Shown piece after piece: positions 52,601 to 60,992 of a DNA stretch of 64,000 nt. This DNA is from Streptomyces sp. NBC_01262 (lineage in GTDB: Bacteria > Actinomycetota > Actinomycetes > Streptomycetales > Streptomycetaceae), in assembly GCF_036226365.1 (NCBI RefSeq), contig NZ_CP108462.1:9532501-9596500 (forward strand), read 5' to 3'. Below the pieces are notes generated by a model. It saw nothing but the letters and a program-made list of their open reading frames with translations, made no database searches and was not told the origin of the DNA. Position numbers and translations under genes: made by a program. Position 1 is the first letter of the stretch. Each line of letters starts with the position of its first letter.

Positions 52601-52751
52601 TGGCTCGGGCGGTTCGAGCTGGCTCCAGCAGGGCGGCTTGAGTTGGCCCCATCTGGGGGCGGATTCGGGGATTGTGGCGGTTTGAAGTGGCCCCGGGGTT
52701 CGGCTTGGCTGGCTCCACCGGGGCTCGTCCGCCGGGGGTGCCCGGCCAGGT

Positions 52752-53138
52752 CTACTCGGCGTGGGGGCGGCCCAGATGTGCACCCTGGCCGACCTGGTAT
52801 GCCTCCTGCAGCCAGCCGGGGAACTTGTCGTCGAGCTGATCCATCGAGACCACTTTGAAGTGGTGCACGAACAGTCGTTTGGTGTAGGGCGAGGACCGCT
52901 GGATTGGTGGATCCGTGACGCTGCGTTGGAGGTCGAGGTATCCGCCGAGGGACTTGGTGCCCAGGGCCGCGCCGGCGAAGCCGCGCCGGGTCCCCTTGAG
53001 CGTGATGGCGGATTTCGCCACCGCGTAGGTGAACGGGCCGCATGCCTCGGCGAGTTCGATGAACCGGTGGTAGAGCGCGATGATCTCTGCGGGTTTGCCG
53101 TTTAGATGCCGTTCGACGGTCCACTCATCGTTGTCCAT
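52752..53138 (-). CDS. IS21 passenger gene, DUF5655-type (copy 1)
   Basis: The product is 128 residues: MDNDEWTVERHLNGKPAEII, ALYHRFIELAEACGPFTYAV, KSAITLKGTRRGFAGAALG and YTKRLFVHHFKVVSMDQLDD. The pattern matches DUF5655 proteins, a small fold of unknown function. The gene lies between istB and the left end of the element, reading in the same direction as istAB, with 86 bp after the istB stop. It is a passenger, since IS21 transposition needs only IstA and IstB. Confidence 0.7.
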   Translation of the reverse strand: MDNDEWTVERHLNGKPAEIIALYHRFIELAEACGPFTYAVAKSAITLKGTRRGFAGAALGTKSLGGYLDLQRSVTDPPIQRSSPYTKRLFVHHFKVVSMDQLDDKFPGWLQEAYQVGQGAHLGRPHAE

Positions 53139-53224
53139 GCGGTGATGCTAACCAGCGCGGAGACTGCCTCGTAAGAGTTTCATGGCACGAGACGACGAGG
53201 ATTCTCACCGAGACAGAGCAGCTG

Positions 53225-54016
53225 CTATTCGACTACTTTCAGTTGCTGCTGAGCCTTGGTGTGGGCAAGCCGGTAGGACTGGGTGCCGGTCTCGATGATC
53301 GCCCCGTTGAAGGTGAGCCGGTCGACGATGGCTGCGCAGAGCCGGGGGTCGGTGAAGGTTTTTGTCCAGCCTCCGAATGATTCATTGGAGGCAATGGCGA
53401 CGCTGTTTTTCTCCTCCCGCTCGGTCAAAACCTGGAAGAGCATCTCGGCGCCTCGGCGGTCAAGTTCGAGATAGCCCAACTCGTCGATGAGCAAAAGATC
53501 GACACGGCCGTATCGCGCGATGGTTTTGGTGAGTTGTTTCTCGTCGGCGGCTTCGACAAGTTCGTTGACGAGCTTGGCTGCGAGTGCATAGCGAACCCGG
53601 AACCCGGCCATTGCTGCGGCGGCGCCGAGACCGATCAGCAGATGGGACTTTCCGGTTCCGGAGTCCCCGATCAGACACAAGGGTTCGCCCTTGCGGATCC
53701 ACTCACAGGTGGCGAGGTTGTTGATGACCGCGGGGTTGATGGTGGGATTGGCGCGGTAGTCGAAATCGGACAGCCACTTCTGCCGGGGAAACGCGGCGGC
53801 CCGGATGCGCCGTTCCGAGCGGCGCCGGTCACGGTCTTCGCACTCGGCCATGAGCAGTTCGGCGAGGAACCCTCGGTAGGACAGGTGCTCGCGTTCCGCG
53901 CGGTTGGCGGTGTCGGTGAACTGGGCACGCATGGTGGGCAGCCGCAGGACCCGGCAGGCGGTGTCGATTGCCGCATCGGAGGCGGCTTCGGTCAGGTTGT
54001 GGTGCGGACTGGTCAT
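53225..54016 (-). CDS. istB: IstB transposition helper ATPase (copy 1)
   Basis: The product is 263 residues; its ATG overlaps the istA stop (ATGA). Walker A reads CLIGDSGTGKSHLLIGLGAA and Walker B VDLLLIDELGYLELDRRG; AEMLFQVLTEREEKNSVAIA and SNESFGGWTKTFTDPRLCAA are typical of IstB AAA+ proteins. It should bind ATP and direct IstA to target DNA. Nothing appears missing. Confidence 0.95.
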   Translation of the reverse strand: MTSPHHNLTEAASDAAIDTACRVLRLPTMRAQFTDTANRAEREHLSYRGFLAELLMAECEDRDRRRSERRIRAAAFPRQKWLSDFDYRANPTINPAVINNLATCEWIRKGEPLCLIGDSGTGKSHLLIGLGAAAAMAGFRVRYALAAKLVNELVEAADEKQLTKTIARYGRVDLLLIDELGYLELDRRGAEMLFQVLTEREEKNSVAIASNESFGGWTKTFTDPRLCAAIVDRLTFNGAIIETGTQSYRLAHTKAQQQLKVVE

Positions 54017-55644
54017 GACGGCTCCCTTCGAGGAACACGCAGTAGTTGGTCCCAGGCGTCGAGGGCCGGCAGCGGCCTGGTGTCGCCGGGCAGTTGAGAA
54101 ACACGTCGCATGGTCAGGCTGGTGACCTGCGGCTCCTGGCCAGTGGCCGGGAGCGCGAGGGACTGAGTATCGGCCGCGACCGTTGGCGACCGGCCGCCGG
54201 CTTCGGCGGCCTTGCGGGCCTCCAGAGCCACCACATCGTGGGTGAACGAACCGACCGACAGGGCCGCCCGGATCCCGGCGATCACGTCCACGTGCTGCAG
54301 GTGCCGGTGCAGCAGCAATACCCTGACCAGGGCTTTTGTGCCGTCGCTGTCGCCGAGTGCGATCTTGGCCGCCTCCCACAACGCTTCGTGCGTCGCGGCA
54401 AAGGAGCCGTCACGCCGGGCTTGGTCCAGCGCCTCGGATCCGGCCAGCGCACCGGGCTTGCGCAGGAGAACTTCCAGGTAGTGGTCGAGGACGAAGCGTT
54501 CCTCGCCCCGGCCTGTCAGCCGCGGGTGCCGGGCGATCTCCGTCCGGTCGGCGTAAACAACCACTTCGGCCGACTGCAACACCACACGGACTCTGTGCCC
54601 GATGAACCGCGCCGGCACCGAGTAACGGCACATTCTCACGGCAACCATCGCGTAGCGGTCCACCCGGGGCGTCAGCGTCAGCCCGGTTTCGAACGCCTCG
54701 TCCGGCAGCGGCATCAATAAAACCGACTCGTGGGCGAAATCCTGGCCTATCGTGCGAATACGCAGCCCGATCCGCCGCGCTTCCTCCATCCGCTCGAACT
54801 CCAGCAACCTGACATTGAGATCCTCCAGGGAATCCACCGCCGGCACCGGGGTCAGATAGTTGCGGCGGAAGTAACCGACCTGGCCCTCCACCCCACCTTT
54901 CTCATGGGCCCCGCGCAATCCCGGCTCGCAGTAGAAAGGAAGGAACCCGTAGTGCGTATGAAATGCGTCCCATCGCGGATTCTCCTCCCGTGAACGACTC
55001 CTGAAAATCACCCGGGTCACCGCCGGAGTCAAGTTGTCGTAACGGACCTGACCGGCCGGCACACCGCCGAGCACGGACAGCGCATGAACATGACCTTCGA
55101 GAAACGCCTGCTGTCCGCACGACGCCGAAACGCGGTGAACCGACTTTCCGGAATAGGCCAGCCGGAAAGCGAACAGATAACACTTCGTGGCCGAGCCGGC
55201 GAGATTCACCCACAGCTCGCCGAAATCAACTTCCGCATCGAAGCCGGGGCGATTGTGCCGGACGATGAACCCCTCGGCCGGCGCTCCGGCCTCCGCGGCG
55301 ATCTGCGGACGCCGCAGCGTCACATAATCACGCAGCGTCGTGTAGGGCACCTGGGCACCGAGCTCCTGCTCCAGCCGGGCGACGATCCGCTTGACCGTAT
55401 GCCGTTGCTTGCGAGGCGCCTCCAAGTCCGCGCGCAGCCAGTCATCGACCGTCTTCTTGTACGGATCCAGCCGCGGCGAACGCCGCACCGGAGGACGCCG
55501 CGGCTTGGGCACCGGCGAGGACAACGCCTCCCGCACCAACCGCCGATGCACGCCGTACTTGCGGGCCAGCGCCCGAATCGACAGTCCTTCCCGCCACGAA
55601 TCACGGCGGATACACACAAAGATCACTTCTTTGGTCAAGGACAC
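54013..55644 (-). CDS. istA: IstA transposase (copy 1)
   Basis: The product is 543 residues from the GTG at 55644 (GGGGGAC upstream). Helix-turn-helix LSIRALARKYGVHRRLVREA at residues ~18-38; catalytic DDE region DAEVDFGELWVNLAGSATKC, QVRYDNLTPAVTRVIF and LRGAHEKGGVEGQVGYFRRN. It reads inward from the right end of the element, so a dimer junction could supply its promoter. Confidence 0.95.
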   Translation of the reverse strand: MSLTKEVIFVCIRRDSWREGLSIRALARKYGVHRRLVREALSSPVPKPRRPPVRRSPRLDPYKKTVDDWLRADLEAPRKQRHTVKRIVARLEQELGAQVPYTTLRDYVTLRRPQIAAEAGAPAEGFIVRHNRPGFDAEVDFGELWVNLAGSATKCYLFAFRLAYSGKSVHRVSASCGQQAFLEGHVHALSVLGGVPAGQVRYDNLTPAVTRVIFRSRSREENPRWDAFHTHYGFLPFYCEPGLRGAHEKGGVEGQVGYFRRNYLTPVPAVDSLEDLNVRLLEFERMEEARRIGLRIRTIGQDFAHESVLLMPLPDEAFETGLTLTPRVDRYAMVAVRMCRYSVPARFIGHRVRVVLQSAEVVVYADRTEIARHPRLTGRGEERFVLDHYLEVLLRKPGALAGSEALDQARRDGSFAATHEALWEAAKIALGDSDGTKALVRVLLLHRHLQHVDVIAGIRAALSVGSFTHDVVALEARKAAEAGGRSPTVAADTQSLALPATGQEPQVTSLTMRRVSQLPGDTRPLPALDAWDQLLRVPRREPS

Positions 55645-55798
55645 TCGAAGTCCCCCCAACGCGCAACACCACAGCGAGCGTCCCACCGAAAGGTCCGAGG
55701 CGGGGCCACTTCAAGCCGCCACAACCCCCGAACACCACCGTGCGACCCCCACCTGGGGCCACTCGAAGCCGCCCCGCTGGGGCCAGCTCGAACCGCCC

Positions 55799-55815
55799 GA
55801 GCCAATCAATGGCTC
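55799..55815. other. IS21 tandem junction with 5-bp spacer
   Basis: GAGCCA, ATCAA, TGGCTC: the right end of copy 1 and the left end of copy 2 abut with only ATCAA between, which equals the start of the outer duplicated target ATCAAGG. This is the structure of an IS21 dimer. Confidence 0.9.
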
Positions 55816-55960
55816 GGGCGGTTCGAGCTGGCTCCAGCAGGGCGGCTTGAGTTGGCCCCATCTGGGGGCGGATTCGGGGATTGTGGCGGTTTGAAGTGGC
55901 CCCGGGGTTCGGCTTGGCTGGCTCCACCGGGGCTCGTCCGCCGGGGGTGCCCGGCCAGGT

Positions 55961-56347
55961 CTACTCGGCGTGGGGGCGGCCCAGATGTGCACCCTGGCCG
56001 ACCTGGTATGCCTCCTGCAGCCAGCCGGGGAACTTGTCGTCGAGCTGATCCATCGAGACCACTTTGAAGTGGTGCACGAACAGTCGTTTGGTGTAGGGCG
56101 AGGACCGCTGGATTGGTGGATCCGTGACGCTGCGTTGGAGGTCGAGGTATCCGCCGAGGGACTTGGTGCCCAGGGCCGCGCCGGCGAAGCCGCGCCGGGT
56201 CCCCTTGAGCGTGATGGCGGATTTCGCCACCGCGTAGGTGAACGGGCCGCATGCCTCGGCGAGTTCGATGAACCGGTGGTAGAGCGCGATGATCTCTGCG
56301 GGTTTGCCGTTTAGATGCCGTTCGACGGTCCACTCATCGTTGTCCAT
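55961..56347 (-). CDS. IS21 passenger gene, DUF5655-type (copy 2)
   Basis: Identical product to 52752-53138; the frame is intact in both copies. Confidence 0.7.
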   Translation of the reverse strand: MDNDEWTVERHLNGKPAEIIALYHRFIELAEACGPFTYAVAKSAITLKGTRRGFAGAALGTKSLGGYLDLQRSVTDPPIQRSSPYTKRLFVHHFKVVSMDQLDDKFPGWLQEAYQVGQGAHLGRPHAE

Positions 56348-56433
56348 GCGGTGATGCTAACCAGCGCGGAGACTGCCTCGTAAGAGTTTCATGGCACGAG
56401 ACGACGAGGATTCTCACCGAGACAGAGCAGCTG

Positions 56434-57225
56434 CTATTCGACTACTTTCAGTTGCTGCTGAGCCTTGGTGTGGGCAAGCCGGTAGGACTGGGTGCCGGTC
56501 TCGATGATCGCCCCGTTGAAGGTGAGCCGGTCGACGATGGCTGCGCAGAGCCGGGGGTCGGTGAAGGTTTTTGTCCAGCCTCCGAATGATTCATTGGAGG
56601 CAATGGCGACGCTGTTTTTCTCCTCCCGCTCGGTCAAAACCTGGAAGAGCATCTCGGCGCCTCGGCGGTCAAGTTCGAGATAGCCCAACTCGTCGATGAG
56701 CAAAAGATCGACACGGCCGTATCGCGCGATGGTTTTGGTGAGTTGTTTCTCGTCGGCGGCTTCGACAAGTTCGTTGACGAGCTTGGCTGCGAGTGCATAG
56801 CGAACCCGGAACCCGGCCATTGCTGCGGCGGCGCCGAGACCGATCAGCAGATGGGACTTTCCGGTTCCGGAGTCCCCGATCAGACACAAGGGTTCGCCCT
56901 TGCGGATCCACTCACAGGTGGCGAGGTTGTTGATGACCGCGGGGTTGATGGTGGGATTGGCGCGGTAGTCGAAATCGGACAGCCACTTCTGCCGGGGAAA
57001 CGCGGCGGCCCGGATGCGCCGTTCCGAGCGGCGCCGGTCACGGTCTTCGCACTCGGCCATGAGCAGTTCGGCGAGGAACCCTCGGTAGGACAGGTGCTCG
57101 CGTTCCGCGCGGTTGGCGGTGTCGGTGAACTGGGCACGCATGGTGGGCAGCCGCAGGACCCGGCAGGCGGTGTCGATTGCCGCATCGGAGGCGGCTTCGG
57201 TCAGGTTGTGGTGCGGACTGGTCAT
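56434..57225 (-). CDS. istB: IstB (copy 2)
   Basis: Identical product to 53225-54016, with the same ATGA overlap with istA. Confidence 0.95.
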   Translation of the reverse strand: MTSPHHNLTEAASDAAIDTACRVLRLPTMRAQFTDTANRAEREHLSYRGFLAELLMAECEDRDRRRSERRIRAAAFPRQKWLSDFDYRANPTINPAVINNLATCEWIRKGEPLCLIGDSGTGKSHLLIGLGAAAAMAGFRVRYALAAKLVNELVEAADEKQLTKTIARYGRVDLLLIDELGYLELDRRGAEMLFQVLTEREEKNSVAIASNESFGGWTKTFTDPRLCAAIVDRLTFNGAIIETGTQSYRLAHTKAQQQLKVVE

Positions 57226-58853
57226 GACGGCTCCCTTCGAGGAACACGCAGTAGTTGGTCCCAGGCGTCGAGGGCCGGCAGCGGCCTGGTGTCGCCGGGC
57301 AGTTGAGAAACACGTCGCATGGTCAGGCTGGTGACCTGCGGCTCCTGGCCAGTGGCCGGGAGCGCGAGGGACTGAGTATCGGCCGCGACCGTTGGCGACC
57401 GGCCGCCGGCTTCGGCGGCCTTGCGGGCCTCCAGAGCCACCACATCGTGGGTGAACGAACCGACCGACAGGGCCGCCCGGATCCCGGCGATCACGTCCAC
57501 GTGCTGCAGGTGCCGGTGCAGCAGCAATACCCTGACCAGGGCTTTTGTGCCGTCGCTGTCGCCGAGTGCGATCTTGGCCGCCTCCCACAACGCTTCGTGC
57601 GTCGCGGCAAAGGAGCCGTCACGCCGGGCTTGGTCCAGCGCCTCGGATCCGGCCAGCGCACCGGGCTTGCGCAGGAGAACTTCCAGGTAGTGGTCGAGGA
57701 CGAAGCGTTCCTCGCCCCGGCCTGTCAGCCGCGGGTGCCGGGCGATCTCCGTCCGGTCGGCGTAAACAACCACTTCGGCCGACTGCAACACCACACGGAC
57801 TCTGTGCCCGATGAACCGCGCCGGCACCGAGTAACGGCACATTCTCACGGCAACCATCGCGTAGCGGTCCACCCGGGGCGTCAGCGTCAGCCCGGTTTCG
57901 AACGCCTCGTCCGGCAGCGGCATCAATAAAACCGACTCGTGGGCGAAATCCTGGCCTATCGTGCGAATACGCAGCCCGATCCGCCGCGCTTCCTCCATCC
58001 GCTCGAACTCCAGCAACCTGACATTGAGATCCTCCAGGGAATCCACCGCCGGCACCGGGGTCAGATAGTTGCGGCGGAAGTAACCGACCTGGCCCTCCAC
58101 CCCACCTTTCTCATGGGCCCCGCGCAATCCCGGCTCGCAGTAGAAAGGAAGGAACCCGTAGTGCGTATGAAATGCGTCCCATCGCGGATTCTCCTCCCGT
58201 GAACGACTCCTGAAAATCACCCGGGTCACCGCCGGAGTCAAGTTGTCGTAACGGACCTGACCGGCCGGCACACCGCCGAGCACGGACAGCGCATGAACAT
58301 GACCTTCGAGAAACGCCTGCTGTCCGCACGACGCCGAAACGCGGTGAACCGACTTTCCGGAATAGGCCAGCCGGAAAGCGAACAGATAACACTTCGTGGC
58401 CGAGCCGGCGAGATTCACCCACAGCTCGCCGAAATCAACTTCCGCATCGAAGCCGGGGCGATTGTGCCGGACGATGAACCCCTCGGCCGGCGCTCCGGCC
58501 TCCGCGGCGATCTGCGGACGCCGCAGCGTCACATAATCACGCAGCGTCGTGTAGGGCACCTGGGCACCGAGCTCCTGCTCCAGCCGGGCGACGATCCGCT
58601 TGACCGTATGCCGTTGCTTGCGAGGCGCCTCCAAGTCCGCGCGCAGCCAGTCATCGACCGTCTTCTTGTACGGATCCAGCCGCGGCGAACGCCGCACCGG
58701 AGGACGCCGCGGCTTGGGCACCGGCGAGGACAACGCCTCCCGCACCAACCGCCGATGCACGCCGTACTTGCGGGCCAGCGCCCGAATCGACAGTCCTTCC
58801 CGCCACGAATCACGGCGGATACACACAAAGATCACTTCTTTGGTCAAGGACAC
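57222..58853 (-). CDS. istA: IstA (copy 2)
   Basis: Identical product to 54013-55644. Its upstream side is the outer right end of the tandem, facing the IS3 orfB remainder, so its promoter context differs from copy 1. Confidence 0.95.
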   Translation of the reverse strand: MSLTKEVIFVCIRRDSWREGLSIRALARKYGVHRRLVREALSSPVPKPRRPPVRRSPRLDPYKKTVDDWLRADLEAPRKQRHTVKRIVARLEQELGAQVPYTTLRDYVTLRRPQIAAEAGAPAEGFIVRHNRPGFDAEVDFGELWVNLAGSATKCYLFAFRLAYSGKSVHRVSASCGQQAFLEGHVHALSVLGGVPAGQVRYDNLTPAVTRVIFRSRSREENPRWDAFHTHYGFLPFYCEPGLRGAHEKGGVEGQVGYFRRNYLTPVPAVDSLEDLNVRLLEFERMEEARRIGLRIRTIGQDFAHESVLLMPLPDEAFETGLTLTPRVDRYAMVAVRMCRYSVPARFIGHRVRVVLQSAEVVVYADRTEIARHPRLTGRGEERFVLDHYLEVLLRKPGALAGSEALDQARRDGSFAATHEALWEAAKIALGDSDGTKALVRVLLLHRHLQHVDVIAGIRAALSVGSFTHDVVALEARKAAEAGGRSPTVAADTQSLALPATGQEPQVTSLTMRRVSQLPGDTRPLPALDAWDQLLRVPRREPS

Positions 58854-59013
58854 TCGAAGTCCCCCCAACGCGCAACACCACAGCGAGCGTCCCACCGAAA
58901 GGTCCGAGGCGGGGCCACTTCAAGCCGCCACAACCCCCGAACACCACCGTGCGACCCCCACCTGGGGCCACTCGAAGCCGCCCCGCTGGGGCCAGCTCGA
59001 ACCGCCCGAGCCA

Positions 59014-59448
59014 ATCAAGGACGTCTTCAGCAAGCGGATCGTCGGCTACTCGATCGACACGCGGATGAAGTCCCGTCTGGCCGTCACAGCCCTGAACAAC
59101 GCCGTTGCCCGGCGCGGACACGTCGCCGGGTGCGTTCTGCACAGCGATCGCGGGTCGCAGTTCCGGTCACGGAAGTTCGTCCGTGCGCTCGAGCGGCACC
59201 GGATCATCGGCTCGATAGGGAGGGTCGGGGCCGCAGGCGACAACGCGGCCATGGAGTCCTTCTTCAGCCTGCTGCAGAAGAACGTCCTCGACCGACGGAA
59301 GTGGGCCACCCGCGAGGAACTCCGGATCGCGATCGTGACCTGGATCGAGCGGACCTACCACCGACGCCGCAGACAAGCCTCACTCGGCCGGCTGACCCCC
59401 GTCGAATACGAAACCGTCATGACCACACCGGCCCTCCAGGCCGCGTGA
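59014..59448 (+). pseudogene. IS3-family OrfB, 3' part
   Basis: The frame reads DVFSKRIVGYSIDTRMKSRL, CVLHSDRGSQFRSRKFVRAL (second Asp) and AGDNAAMESFFSLLQKNVLD (Glu), ending VEYETVMTTPALQAA. It fuses in frame to 52170-52600 once the IS21 pair and one target copy are removed, restoring a complete DDE domain. Confidence 0.9.
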
Positions 59449-59483
59449 CTGAACCTGTCACCCAAACCTGCATCAGACCCGCA

Positions 59484-60647
59484 TGGTGTGCGTGGCTCAC
59501 CGCAGTACTTGCACAGCGATTCGCCGGACTCGCTGAGGTAGTTGATGGCCCGTTCGACACCGAAGCGAGCGCAGATGCCCTGCCGCTTGGTCCGCTCGTA
59601 GCAGGTTGCGCACTTCAGGGCCCCGGTTCGGATCTTCCTGCAGGGGCCTGGTCGCCCGCAGTCTGCGCAGGTCGCCAGGGGCCATTTGGCGCAGTGCACG
59701 CAAAGGTCGCCCTCGCCGGTGGTCGTCACGTTCTTCTTCCAGGCTCCGCACCGGCTGCACTTCTTCCGGTTGAACGGCACCGCGTGGCGGCGGCTGCCGC
59801 ACAGTGGCTGGCCGTCGAAGGTCCTGGTGTCCACGGATCGCGGGCGCTGGCAGCGCACGCAGATCGCGGTGCGGCTGGCGCGCGAGCAGGTCACGCAGGA
59901 TCGCAGGCCGTCGCGAGTGGCGCTGAGCTCCCGAGTACGTCGGCAGAACGGGCAGGCCGGGATCACCAACCCCGTCGCGCGGCGGTCGAGCAAGGCTCGG
60001 ATCAAGTCGGCCGTCTTGCGGGGGCCGCGGGCGCCATCGCCGGTCAGGAGGTTCGGGACGTCCTCCAGAACGTGCAGCAGGTGGCGTTGGCCGTTGCTGC
60101 GACGCTCGACCGACAGGACGGCTTCCTTGATCTTCTGCTGCGGCAGATCGACCGGGAGGCAGGCGAGCTTCTCGCAGAGCGAGGCCAGAGGGTCCTTCGG
60201 ACCGTCCGGGTGCCGGGTCCAGCGGGGCCGTCCCTGCCGGTCGCGCCCGGCGAACTCGTGGCGGCCGCAGACGGTGCACGGGTTGGCCAGCGCATACCGA
60301 CGGGCGTTGCAGGATCCGCAGGTCCGTCCGTTGTCGCTTAGTGCCTCCAAGGGGCGCTGGCGTTGGCACCGTGCGCATCGGGGCAGGTCGACGTTCACCG
60401 CGCCGTGCTCGCGCAGAGCACGGATCAGTCTCTCAACCGATCGGGGTCCTTCGGGACGGCCGGAGGTGAGCAGGCCCGGGTCCGCGTGCAGTGCTTCGGC
60501 GAGCTCGCGCCGGTGTGGTGGGCGTTTGACCGTCGAGAGCAGGACCGCCTCCGTGACCTCAACGGCAAGGTCCGGCTCCACTGCGTGAACGGCCTCGACG
60601 ATGAACCTTTCGGGTTCGAGAGCGAACCTCGGCTCCTGTTCGTGCAC
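59484..60647 (-). pseudogene. Multi-zinc-ribbon protein, 5' piece, split by IS3
   Basis: From the GTG at 60647 there are 388 codons to the insertion. A helical N-terminus (ELAEALHADPGLLTSGRPEG, RSVERLIRALREHGAVNV) is followed by serial CxxC ribbons: CARCQ, CGSC, CTVCG, CPFC, CVTC, CVRC, CSRCG, CVHC, CADCG, CATC, CKYCG. The pattern resembles Streptomyces zinc-ribbon proteins and integrase fusions that accompany tyrosine recombinases of large transposons. The last ribbon is completed by the 51661-51792 piece. No recombinase remains next to it. Confidence 0.75.
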
Positions 60648-60743
60648 GGCGACGCTCTACTCGGGCAGGATTCGGGCCCGCTTGGGCCGGAAGTCTGCGA
60701 CGCCCGACGTGCCTTCGCCGGTCTGTTCTCCTCCGCCGGCGCG

Positions 60744-60992
60744 AGCGCATCTGTCGGCTCCGTCGCGGACAGCTACGACAATGCCATGGCGGAGGCCCTC
60801 AACGGCTCGTTCAAGGCCGAGCTGATCGAGCACCAAGGCCCCTGGCATGACGCTGACCAGGTCGAACGCGCCGTCGTCCAATGGCTCGGTTGGTACAACA
60901 CCGAGCGCCTGCACTCCGCCCTCGGCTACCTCCCACCCGAGGAATTCGAGGCCCAGCACTACCGATCCCAGACCGCACCGAACACCGCCTGA
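60744..60992 (+). pseudogene. IS3-family OrfB C-terminal scrap
   Basis: The frame reads ASVGSVADSYDNAMAEALNG, SFKAELIEHQGPWHDADQVE, WLGWYNTERLHSALGYLPPE, the end of a different IS3 orfB (catalytic Glu in AEALNG). Nothing upstream of it survives. It abuts both the zinc-ribbon gene and the end of the NTPase gene. Confidence 0.85.

Larger units (their letters stand above)
52601..55804. mobile_element. IS21-family element, copy 1 (3204 bp)
   Basis: Terminal repeats start TGGCTCGGGCGGTTCGAGCT and match over about 39 bp with two mismatches. Each end carries three short repeats of the type TTGAAGTGGCCCC (left at 52611, 52636, 52680; right at 55702, 55756, 55780 inverted), the expected transposase-binding array. 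ATCAAGG is duplicated at the outer edges of the whole tandem (52593-52599 and 59014-59020). Confidence 0.93.
55810..59013. mobile_element. IS21-family element, copy 2 (3204 bp)
   Basis: Same length and orientation as copy 1, offset by 3209 bp; every translated frame is identical between the two. Confidence 0.93.
51796..59480. mobile_element. IS3-family element, interrupted by two IS21 copies
   Basis: Ends GGGTTTGGTGCACGATCGGG (51796-) and, read inward, GGGTCTGATGCAGGTTTGGG (59480-) match well and both continue into TGACA. GCA is duplicated at 51793-51795 and 59481-59483. Without the IS21 insertions the element would be about 1.27 kb, the normal size. Confidence 0.85.
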
